Assembly (NCBI GenBank): GCA_033762735.1
Contig: JANRLJ010000084.1
Coordinates: forward strand, 1 to 64,000
Reading direction: 5' to 3'
DNA length: 64,000 nucleotides
Source: JANRLJ01 sp033762735
GTDB taxonomy: Bacteria; Chloroflexota; Anaerolineae; Aggregatilineales; Phototrophicaceae
A program made the translations under genes and the position numbers. Of the stretch, positions 17,361 to 24,412 are shown piece after piece. How positions within the stretch are numbered: the first letter of the stretch is position 1; each line of letters starts with the position of its first letter. The notes under the pieces are model-generated. The model did not search any database. It worked only from the letters and a program-made list of their open reading frames with translations, and was not told the DNA's origin.

Positions 17361-18359
17361 TCAGGGTGACGACTGCGCCAGCAAATGCTGTGTGCGCCGC
17401 AGCGCCAGGGTGCGCCGCTTAACGGCTGCCCGTTCTGCGTCAATCTGTGCCGCGCGTCCGAAAAACACATCCGCCGGGGTCACATTGCCTAATGCCTCAT
17501 GATAGCGCTGGAGATTGTAGTGTTCGACAAAGGCAGCAATCGCCTGCTCCAACTGCCAGGGAAAGTAGTGATGCTCCAGGCAGATCACATTCTTAATCGA
17601 GCGGTGATAGCGTTCGATTTTGCCCTGGGTCTGGGGATGGTAAGGCGCACCGCGTGTATGCTGGATGCCGTGCTGCGCCAGATAGTCGGCTAGATCACGG
17701 GAGAGGAAGGCCGAACCGTTGTCGCTCAGCAGACGGGGACGATGCTGGAGGGCCACCTGTTTCACACCAGTAGCGGCAATCGCCAGGTCAAGCGCAGCTT
17801 CGACATCGGTGTGGTTCATCGTGGGCGTGAGCTTCCAGGCGATGATGTAGCGTGAAAAGTCGTCCAGCACCGTGGAGAGGTAGTAATAGCCCCAACCGAC
17901 GATCTTGAACTGACTGAAATCGGTTTGCCACAGCTCATTCACCCGCTTAGTCGGGTGCTTGAAGGTGTCAGCCGCTTTGACCAGGACGAATGCCGGACTG
18001 GTGATGAGGTCAAAGGTCTTCAGGATGCGATACACACTCGACTCCGAAATGAAATAGCCCTGTGTGTCGGTGATGTGCCATGCCAGTTCACGCGGCGACA
18101 GTGCCGGGTGTGCTAAGGCAATCTGCACCACCTGGTCGCGCACCGTGTCCGGGATACGGTTCCAGAACTGGCGTGGCTGGCTCGAACGATCCGCCAGTCC
18201 TTCGATGCCCTCCTGTTGATACTGCTCATACCAACGGTAAAACGTGCTGCGTGGCACGCCAATTTCCGCCAGGGTCTGTTTCACCGGCAACGCCGAGTCT
18301 TCCACCAGTCGGATGATCTCGTATTTCTCACTGGCTGAGGTGCGCGTCAGTCCTCCCAT
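17361..18359 (-). CDS. IS transposase OrfB (integrase core)
   Basis: The 332-residue product has an N-terminal helix-turn-helix region (TLAEIGVPRSTFYRWYEQY) and the DDE integrase core: WQTDFSQF (first Asp), LLSDNGSAF (second Asp) and QGKIERYHRS (Glu). The order and spacing are those of IS3/IS481-type transposases. It overlaps the end of orfA by 13 bases in the -1 frame. It is intact and probably active, either alone or as an OrfAB fusion. Confidence 0.92.
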   Translation of the reverse strand: MGGLTRTSASEKYEIIRLVEDSALPVKQTLAEIGVPRSTFYRWYEQYQQEGIEGLADRSSQPRQFWNRIPDTVRDQVVQIALAHPALSPRELAWHITDTQGYFISESSVYRILKTFDLITSPAFVLVKAADTFKHPTKRVNELWQTDFSQFKIVGWGYYYLSTVLDDFSRYIIAWKLTPTMNHTDVEAALDLAIAATGVKQVALQHRPRLLSDNGSAFLSRDLADYLAQHGIQHTRGAPYHPQTQGKIERYHRSIKNVICLEHHYFPWQLEQAIAAFVEHYNLQRYHEALGNVTPADVFFGRAAQIDAERAAVKRRTLALRRTQHLLAQSSP

Positions 18360-18718
18360 GCGTCGCTCTCCCGCCCCGCCACACTTTTTTTCAGCACCCG
18401 GTTCTTCAGCAGCAGTTCTGCCACCACCTGCTTGAGCTGCTCGTTCTCGTGACGCAGCCCATCCACTTCGCTGCTGGTGGCTTCCCGTTTGGTGTCGCCC
18501 GTCAGCCGCGCTTTACCCGCTTCGAGGAATTCTTTGCTCCATTTGTAGTACATATTCGGGTTGATGCCTTCGCGGCGACATAACTCCGCAATGCTGTCTT
18601 CACCCCGTAGCCCTTCCAACACGATGCGGATTTTCTCCTCCGCGCTGTACTTGCGGCGCGTCTCCCGCCGGATGTCTCGCACCACTTGGTCTGCTGATAC
18701 CTTCTCGTCTTTTGCCAT
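18347..18718 (-). CDS. IS transposase OrfA (helix-turn-helix)
   Basis: The 123-residue product has a typical OrfA DNA-binding domain (KYSAEEKIRIVLEGLRGE, then IAELCRREGINPNMYYKWSK) followed by a leucine-rich coiled coil (LRHENEQLKQVVAELLLKNRVL). OrfA proteins bind the IS ends and regulate transposition. The frame ends beyond a run of seven A residues that could promote a -1 shift into orfB. ATG at 18718 lies close to the right inverted repeat. Confidence 0.9.
   Translation of the reverse strand: MAKDEKVSADQVVRDIRRETRRKYSAEEKIRIVLEGLRGEDSIAELCRREGINPNMYYKWSKEFLEAGKARLTGDTKREATSSEVDGLRHENEQLKQVVAELLLKNRVLKKSVAGRESDAWED
18384..18391 (-). promoter_or_regulatory. Candidate -1 frameshift site A7G between orfA and orfB
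   Basis: On the coding strand the run AAAAAAAG falls in the codons for LKKS near the end of orfA. A -1 shift there continues in an open frame (AAG TGT GGC GGG...) that reads straight into the orfB ATG. A6G/A7G runs are the usual shift sites in IS3-family elements. No stimulatory stem was examined in detail. Confidence 0.6.
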
Positions 18719-18809
18719 CTGATTGCTCCTCCATTTGATCCCATTCAGATGGGGAAAGTATCTCTTAACTTTACCGCGTTCTGTGTCTCACAGGCTCTGA
18801 AGTCGTACA

Positions 18810-18818
18810 ACAGAATGC
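18810..18818. repeat. Right target-site duplication of the IS
   Basis: Second copy of ACAGAATGC, directly after the right inverted repeat; the split gene resumes with the next base. Confidence 0.85.
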
Positions 18819-19115
18819 CTATTCATCCGATGGGGCAACGTTCTACGCCTTTGTTAAAGCCGATAATCGTGTTTCTGATCAATGGCGTTTAGCATTAGCA
18901 GATCGTTCGAGCGAAACAATCATTGATACATGTATTGCTTCTAATACCTCCGCTCAATTCTCTCCCGATGGGCGATACATTGCACTTCTGAGCTATGCCT
19001 CTGGTCAGCAGGAGCTTCAAATCTTCGATATCGAGAATTGGCAACTCTACAGCACAGATATCTACCATGACGGTGAGATCATCGGATGGCGTGAGGATTA
19101 GTCAACTTTAAATCG

Positions 19116-20000
19116 TCAGATATTTGCTCCAAAGTCGATTAGGTGGGCATCTTTGCCGCGACTGACCATATAGTCGTATCCTGCGCGAGTGCCGGGGCTA
19201 TCGCCATTCCAGACGAAAATGCCGATCTGAGCCGTATCCGCCAGCCAGCGATCCCGTACCGTGTAGCGGTTGAGCAGATAACCGTTGGCCGCACGATAGG
19301 TGTCATGGTGAACCTTCACGTACTGCCCATGTCGGCAGCCGCCATTACGCGGGAAGTTGCCTAGACCCGCTACAATCACTGGTGTCTTCAGTCGTCGGCA
19401 CTCGCGCACCACCGCCATGTCCACGCCCTTCGGGTTGTCTCCAACAAGAACCGTGTAGCCGCGCTCGTGAGAACGACGCACTACACGACGGGCATACTCC
19501 AGCATCTGCGGCGAGGCTTCCCGCGAGCCTGCAATCATAAGGTGTGTGGTCATCGTCACAGCCTTCATCTCGGTCAGCCCGTGATGGTGCCGCGCTTCCT
19601 GCGCCAGCCTATCCGCCTCAGCATTCTGCTCCCGCGACACCCACTTCACCGTAACGCGGTGCATCGCCAGCAGTGCGTGCAGCTGCTCCCACAACGCACG
19701 ATTCGCTACCGACTGCTTGTTCCCTGTCTGCCAGTCGCGCTCGATCCAGCGGGGTAGCCACTCGTTGACGCCGCGTGCTACGTACTGCGAGTCGGTGATC
19801 AGCGTGACCGTCTGGTGCGACGCTTTGAGCGCGTTCAGGCCGTTCACCGCCGCTGTCAGTTCCATCGCGTTGACGGTCGTCTCCGCCGCGCTGCCGCTGA
19901 GAGCCTTGCGATGTGTGCTGCTCACCAGTACTGCTGCCCAGCCGCCGATGTGCGTCTGCGTCTGGCACGAGCCGTCCGTGTAGATCGTAGTTTCAGTCAT
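19116..20000 (-). CDS. RNase HI fused to a Rossmann/SLOG-like domain
   Basis: Residues 1-140 are a type I RNase H with all four acidic residues: Asp9 (YTDGS), Glu47 (AMELTA), Asp70 (ITDSQY) and Asp130 (NAEADRLA). It would cut RNA in RNA-DNA hybrids. The remaining 150 residues start HLMIAGSREASPQML and include TVLVGDNPKGVDMAVVREC, a nucleotide-sugar-binding pattern of DprA/SLOG-like folds (YspA/DUF2493 type). The fusion has 294 residues. It may process primers on the element; the second domain could sense a nucleotide. ATG at 20000 is preceded by GGAGATG. It is alone between divergent units. Confidence 0.82.
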   Translation of the reverse strand: MTETTIYTDGSCQTQTHIGGWAAVLVSSTHRKALSGSAAETTVNAMELTAAVNGLNALKASHQTVTLITDSQYVARGVNEWLPRWIERDWQTGNKQSVANRALWEQLHALLAMHRVTVKWVSREQNAEADRLAQEARHHHGLTEMKAVTMTTHLMIAGSREASPQMLEYARRVVRRSHERGYTVLVGDNPKGVDMAVVRECRRLKTPVIVAGLGNFPRNGGCRHGQYVKVHHDTYRAANGYLLNRYTVRDRWLADTAQIGIFVWNGDSPGTRAGYDYMVSRGKDAHLIDFGANI

Positions 20001-20048
20001 AGCACATCTCCTGAAATATTAAATTCAATGTTTGTGAGTAAAAAAAGA

Positions 20049-20080
20049 CGCCCACCACGATCCGCAGATCGTGATGAGCG
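20049..20080 (-). terminator. Strong intrinsic terminator upstream of the RNase H gene
   Basis: CGCTCATCACGATC pairs with GATCGTGGTGGGCG around TGCG, followed on the minus strand by TCTTTTTTTAC. It stands about 50 bases ahead of the RNase H start, so it would stop minus-strand transcripts from the large gene-free stretch to the right, or attenuate the RNase H leader. Confidence 0.7.
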
Positions 20081-20863
20081 TGAGAAGTCGAAAATGAAGT
20101 TCCATACCGCCTATCGGTGCGAGACAGACGCAGCTGTGACCCTGCGTCCATCCGTTTTTCACAGCCTGGATGCGCCCCGGCAGCACGCAATTATCATCCT
20201 GCACGCCGACCACGAGACGTTGGCCTTTCCGGTCTGGTGAAGGTTCGTCAGAACCCAATCTCAATTCACCAGCATCCACGACCGCTTTAGCACCGCCCAA
20301 CCGGAGTGTTGGGAGCGGGATTGGCATATCGGATCAGCGCGACCGTCTGTAGGAGACCGTCGGGGCACAGTGGCTCCGGGAAAACTTACGACGCGCCCTT
20401 TCGAGCTAACGCGGCCTGGCTAACGAGCATCCGTCCGGTCGATAATCCGAGTATGCTTTTGTTAAAGTGCCGACTTACGCATCAGGCTTCACCACGACTG
20501 GGTGCCCGTGCTGTCACCCGAAGGGCAGCGAGTTTTCCTGGTGAGCGTAGCGGCACAAGCCAGGAGGGAAAACTTGCTGAGCACCGCTTGACGGTATGGG
20601 CTGGCGTGGTCTGATGCGTAGGAAGTCGGCACAAATGCCATACGTGGGATGACACGGACGGTACATATGCCAGCCGACTTAACGTGAGGGCGGTAAGATA
20701 CTCGGATTGCTTATGGCGAGTTAGTAAGTGTCGATGTCAGATAACCAACCGAAAAGTCAGTGAAACTCCTGTTCTCTATTCACACTCTAATCCTACAAAT
20801 TGGCTATACTATTCTCGAACTCATTTGATTGAGGTTTTTCATTCTAGTGGGAGGATACTCTCG
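20081..20863. other. 780-base stretch without a convincing gene
   Basis: Short frames exist (for example 20094-20240 on the plus strand) but none has a good ribosome site together with protein-like composition. The right half contains the folded element at 20467-20632. Ahead of the helicase gene the DNA turns A/T-rich and must hold its promoter, but no clear -35/-10 pair was picked. Confidence 0.5.
20467..20632. ncRNA. Large nested stem-loop, possible structured RNA
   Basis: The outer arms GTGCCGACTTACGCATCA and TGATGCGT-AGG-AAGTCGGCAC pair over 18 bp with one 3-base bulge. Inside, ACCACG (20491) pairs with CGTGGT (20605), GGGTG with CACCC, and AGCGAGTTTTCC (20527) with GGAAAACTTGCT (20567), extended by TGG/CCA. 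Helices are nested in the order of a multi-branched RNA. Transcription strand is unknown; the plus strand is written. It resembles neither tRNA, a terminator nor attC. An orphan HEARO/omega-RNA-type relic of an IscB/IsrB element is one idea, but no such ORF follows. Confidence 0.45.
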
Positions 20864-23800
20864 ATGATATATAAAGAAAGTGTATATATTCCTCCACGCA
20901 TGGCCTGGCAAGGTGTTTTTGGTGGAAATTCAGTAGTTCAACTCAAGCAATCGGGACAGATTGAATATGTTGATATTGAACATTACAACACTCGTGGTGT
21001 AGTAGGTTGGACTCTCCATCGGGCAAACGAAGAGCGTATATTAGTCGTGAGCAAGCGAACCCTGGCTGACCCCTATGGAGTAGTGTTACATATCCCTGGA
21101 ATTGACAGTTTGCCAACTTCGAAAGAAGATGCAGGCGATAACTGGCGCTGGCTAAAACCTCGAACGAGGAAATTAGATGATACTGACGTGGCAGCTACAA
21201 TCTCCGCAGAAGCACGTGCATCGTGGATTGACAATTTTAATTTTATTGAAGAGATCTATGGGGAAGAAGCCGTTATTCGTCATGGGCTTAGAACTCCACA
21301 ACTGGGAGCACTTTACGCTTCACTCGCACATTGGAAGGTTACACAGGATGTTGGTACTGTTGTAATGCCGACTGGTACCGGCAAGACCGAAACCATGTTG
21401 GCGCTCCTTGTCCAAGAACGACCGGCATGCCTTCTCGTAGTTGTTCCAACTGCTACCCTACGTGATCAAATTGCGGAGAAGTTCATGAGTTTTGGTGTTC
21501 TCCAACAATTCGGTGTGATTGGGAAAGCAGCGATCCTTCCGGTCGTGGGCAAGGTGGAACACCTATTCGCTAGTGCTGATGATGCCACTGGGTTTCTTAA
21601 AAGTTGCAATGTGGCTGTCGCTACTATGGCCGTTATCGGTGGATGTAGTGATGAAGTGCAGGGCGCTGTGGCAAAGCAATGCAGTCACTTATTTATCGAT
21701 GAGGCTCATCATTCGCCTGCAACAACTTGGAATGCGTTTCGGGAGCGTGTTTGCAAGGAGAATAAGCCTGTCTTGCAGTTTACAGCCACGCCTTTCAGAA
21801 GGGATGGTAAGCATGTTGGTGGCAAATCCATCTTTACTTATCCGCTCAAAAAGGCTCAAGAGGAGCGTTACTTCACACCGATCACGTTCATTTCAATTTG
21901 GGAGTATAACCGAGATCATGGAGACACGGTTATCGCCCAACGTGCCATTCGAGTTCTACAGAATGATCTCGATAATGGTTTTGATCATCTTGTCATGGCA
22001 CGAACGGATAACATCCAGCGTGCGAGGCAGGTGTATGAGATTTATTTTCGTCTCGCGCCTGAGTTCTCACCAATAGTTCTACATAGCAAACAGAAGGATC
22101 AAGAGCGTGCAAGTGCAATTGAAGCTCTCCGTGGACGACGCTCTCGGATTGTTGTATGCGTCGATATGTTGGGAGAAGGATTTGACCTTCCCCAACTTAA
22201 GGTGGCTGCTTTGCATGATATACATAAGAGTCTCGCCGTTACGATTCAGTTTACCGGTCGTTTCACAAGAACTGCGACCGGACTGGGAGAAGCTACCATT
22301 ATTGCTAACGCCGCTGACGCTGATGTCGAAGAGGCACTAGAGGATCTTTACTCAAAGGATTCTGACTGGAATCTTCTCCTGCGGCGACTGAGTGAAGGTG
22401 AAACGAGCAAACAGAGGAGGCGTTCCGACTTCATCGACGGATTCCAGAATGTCCCATCTGAGATCGCACTCCATAATATCTATCCTAAGATGAGTACAGT
22501 TGTGTACAAGACTACATGCGAAAATTGGAAGCCTGATGCTGTCTGGGAGCTTATCAAGAACATTGACCTTCTCGTAGAGCCAACCATTAATCCGGTTGAA
22601 CGAGTTCTTCTTTTTATTACTCATGAGCAAATACCTGTTGCATGGGGCGAAACAAAGAGTGTCCAAAATGTTATTCATGATCTTTATCTCGTACATTGGG
22701 ATGAAAACCAGAGCCTGCTGTTTATCAACAGCACCAATAACAAGAGTACTCACTTTGTCCTAGCTGAAGCCTTGGGAGGAGAGGACGCCGAACTCATCCG
22801 AGGTGAGCATATTTATCGATCGCTGGATGGTATAAATCGGCTCATTCTCGCTAATCTTGGCATGATCCATTTACTTAGTCGAGCAGTACAGTTTACCATG
22901 CATGTAGGGTCTGACATCAAGGAAGGGTTGAGTCGTGCGTCGGTCAGCAATCGTCGGAAGTCGAATCTCTTTGGTCGGGGATATGAAGACGGGGAGAGTG
23001 TTACCATTGGTGCTTCTCACAAGGGACGTGTGTGGTCACACCGCATTGCTGAGGGTATTTCTGAGTGGGTGATGTGGTGCCAACATGTTGGAAGAAAACT
23101 CCTTGACGAATCGATTTCGACCGAAAAGATTCTTGATCATGTTATTATTCCAGAGAAGGTGGAGCAACGTCCCAATTTGGTTCCACTTACCATTGATTGG
23201 CCGCTCTATTTTCTCCAGAGAAACGATGAGGCTGTATTTGTAGAGATCGATGACAGGTTGCGTCCGTTTTTCCAAGCTGACCTCGAAATTGTGACCTTTG
23301 CAGATACCGGACCACTATGCTTCCGCGTAGCGATTGATGACGTGCAAGCGGAGTATGAGCTTGTCTTCGGAAGACAGCAAGTAGAGTATGTTCCCACGAC
23401 CACTACGATTGTTTATCTCTCCGCGTCTGGTAGGCGAAGCACGTTGACTGAGTGGTTTCAAGAGGAGTCTCCCATCATTACATTTGAAGATATGTCACAG
23501 CTGGAGTACAACGAAATCTTTCGCCCCAAGAGTGAATGGGAGCCATACGACGCTTCTCGAATTCAGGGTTGGACATGGGCAGGAGTCGCACTAAACAAAG
23601 AGTCGCAGTATAAGGCTCACAGGAATCCTGCGCGACTTGAACTTCGTAGAGACTCGATACAACGTCATGTCATCGAACACCTTCTTGCTGTCGAAGATGA
23701 CATAGACTATGACATTATTTTTGATGACGACGGTGCTGGCGAAATTGCCGATATAGTGGCACTCAAGGTAGCGGGCGATAATCTTATAGTACATCTATTT

Positions 23801-24187
23801 CATTGTAAGTATTCTAAGTCAGATACAGCGGGCGTCAGAGTGGGAGACTTGTATGAGGTCTGCGGTCAGGCCCAAAAAAGTGTGTACTGGCGACGTGTAG
23901 TGAAAGATCTCTTCGAACGCCTTAGACTTCGAGAGATAGAACGGCAGAAAACGTACGGTATTTCGAGATTCGAGAAAGGCGACCTTCAGCAGCTGGACGC
24001 ACTCCGAAGGCGATCCCGCTTTCTTGCGCCTAGATTCCAAATCAGCATTATACAACCGGGACTAGATACCCATCGTGTGGATGCAAGTATTCTAAATCTG
24101 CTTGGGGCTACAGAGCTTTATCTCAGAGAGACATTCGACGTGCCACTGACAATCATCGGCAGCGGAAATGACATTAGGCAAGTCTGA
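20864..24187 (+). CDS. SF2 helicase with C-terminal nuclease-like domain, probable defence protein
   Basis: The 1107-residue protein has a DEAD/DEAH helicase core: Walker A MPTGTGKTE (about residue 168), DEAH (about 277), FTATPFRR (about 305) and QFTGRFTRT (about 463). The C-terminal part has a PD-(D/E)xK-like arrangement: FDDDGAGEIADIVAL, then HLFHCKYS (about 950-985). Between is an uncharacterised region of about 450 residues. Such helicase-nucleases are common single-gene antiphage systems and restriction-like enzymes. ATG at 20864 follows GGGAGGA; the longer frame to 20684 is rejected. The gene is clearly more A/T-rich than its neighbours and on the opposite strand, so it was probably acquired separately. 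No partner gene is adjacent. Confidence 0.85.
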   Translation: MIYKESVYIPPRMAWQGVFGGNSVVQLKQSGQIEYVDIEHYNTRGVVGWTLHRANEERILVVSKRTLADPYGVVLHIPGIDSLPTSKEDAGDNWRWLKPRTRKLDDTDVAATISAEARASWIDNFNFIEEIYGEEAVIRHGLRTPQLGALYASLAHWKVTQDVGTVVMPTGTGKTETMLALLVQERPACLLVVVPTATLRDQIAEKFMSFGVLQQFGVIGKAAILPVVGKVEHLFASADDATGFLKSCNVAVATMAVIGGCSDEVQGAVAKQCSHLFIDEAHHSPATTWNAFRERVCKENKPVLQFTATPFRRDGKHVGGKSIFTYPLKKAQEERYFTPITFISIWEYNRDHGDTVIAQRAIRVLQNDLDNGFDHLVMARTDNIQRARQVYEIYFRLAPEFSPIVLHSKQKDQERASAIEALRGRRSRIVVCVDMLGEGFDLPQLKVAALHDIHKSLAVTIQFTGRFTRTATGLGEATIIANAADADVEEALEDLYSKDSDWNLLLRRLSEGETSKQRRRSDFIDGFQNVPSEIALHNIYPKMSTVVYKTTCENWKPDAVWELIKNIDLLVEPTINPVERVLLFITHEQIPVAWGETKSVQNVIHDLYLVHWDENQSLLFINSTNNKSTHFVLAEALGGEDAELIRGEHIYRSLDGINRLILANLGMIHLLSRAVQFTMHVGSDIKEGLSRASVSNRRKSNLFGRGYEDGESVTIGASHKGRVWSHRIAEGISEWVMWCQHVGRKLLDESISTEKILDHVIIPEKVEQRPNLVPLTIDWPLYFLQRNDEAVFVEIDDRLRPFFQADLEIVTFADTGPLCFRVAIDDVQAEYELVFGRQQVEYVPTTTTIVYLSASGRRSTLTEWFQEESPIITFEDMSQLEYNEIFRPKSEWEPYDASRIQGWTWAGVALNKESQYKAHRNPARLELRRDSIQRHVIEHLLAVEDDIDYDIIFDDDGAGEIADIVALKVAGDNLIVHLFHCKYSKSDTAGVRVGDLYEVCGQAQKSVYWRRVVKDLFERLRLREIERQKTYGISRFEKGDLQQLDALRRRSRFLAPRFQISIIQPGLDTHRVDASILNLLGATELYLRETFDVPLTIIGSGNDIRQV

Positions 24188-24342
24188 TGCGGAGAATAAA
24201 GATAGAGTTTATTTTGGTCAGGAATCTAGCTTTGATGAAACAAAGTCAACAAGTGTTCTGAGATAGATATTTTTGTACAACCAGGTAAGTAGTTCATTTG
24301 GGGAAGTAGATTCATTTCAAGTTCAATCTTTTCATCTGTGTA
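24188..24342. other. Short A/T-rich intergenic stretch
   Basis: The space between two convergent genes holds no frame worth calling. It leads into the tandem-repeat hairpin that follows. Confidence 0.5.
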
Positions 24343-24412
24343 AAACCGATCAAACCAGTCAAACCAATCAGGGATGCTGACTGGTTGACCGGTTTGACCA
24401 CTTTGATCGGTT
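24343..24412. repeat. Three tandem 9-mers forming the arm of an inverted repeat
   Basis: AAACCGATC, AAACCAGTC and AAACCAATC lie head to tail; after a short loop the complementary arm carries degenerate copies in reverse and closes with TTTGATCGGTT, an 11-bp perfect match to the outer left arm. The right arm reaches the stop codon of the primase-helicase gene. It may be a bidirectional terminator between convergent genes. The 9-mer periodicity also resembles iterons or protein-binding sites. Confidence 0.6.

Larger units (their letters stand above)
17285..18809 (-). mobile_element. IS3-like insertion sequence, 1525 bp
   Basis: Imperfect 27-bp inverted repeats share TGTACG at the tip and TGAGACAC at the inner end. 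Between them are two overlapping minus-strand genes of orfA/orfB type. The element is flanked by a 9-bp duplication and lies inside the secreted-protein gene. The 28 bases of its right end (18782-18809) recur exactly at 30178-30205, so the same IS has been active elsewhere in the window. Confidence 0.9.
16416..19101 (+). pseudogene. Secreted beta-propeller-like protein gene split by an insertion sequence
   Basis: The GTG at 16416 opens a frame with a signal peptide (KLRLVFFLISILLVAGTAFA, then DDD) and a repetitive, Trp/Asp-rich body like a TolB/WD40 lipoprotein-type sensor. The frame is cut at 17284 by the IS. Removing the IS and one copy of the 9-bp duplication rejoins codon GC-C and continues with the same kind of sequence (SPDGRYIALLSY, LQIFDIENWQLY) to a TAG at 19101, giving 383 residues. 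The pre-IS part ends artificially 22 bases into the IS. The joined frame has no other lesion, so the insertion is recent. Confidence 0.85.

Noticed and set aside
20094..20240. 48-residue frame upstream of the folded element
   Set aside because: Weak ribosome site and no sequence features; antisense alternatives are as good.
20467..20632. attC recombination site or tRNA-like fold
   Set aside because: No integron core boxes, no integrase, and helix lengths do not fit a tRNA.
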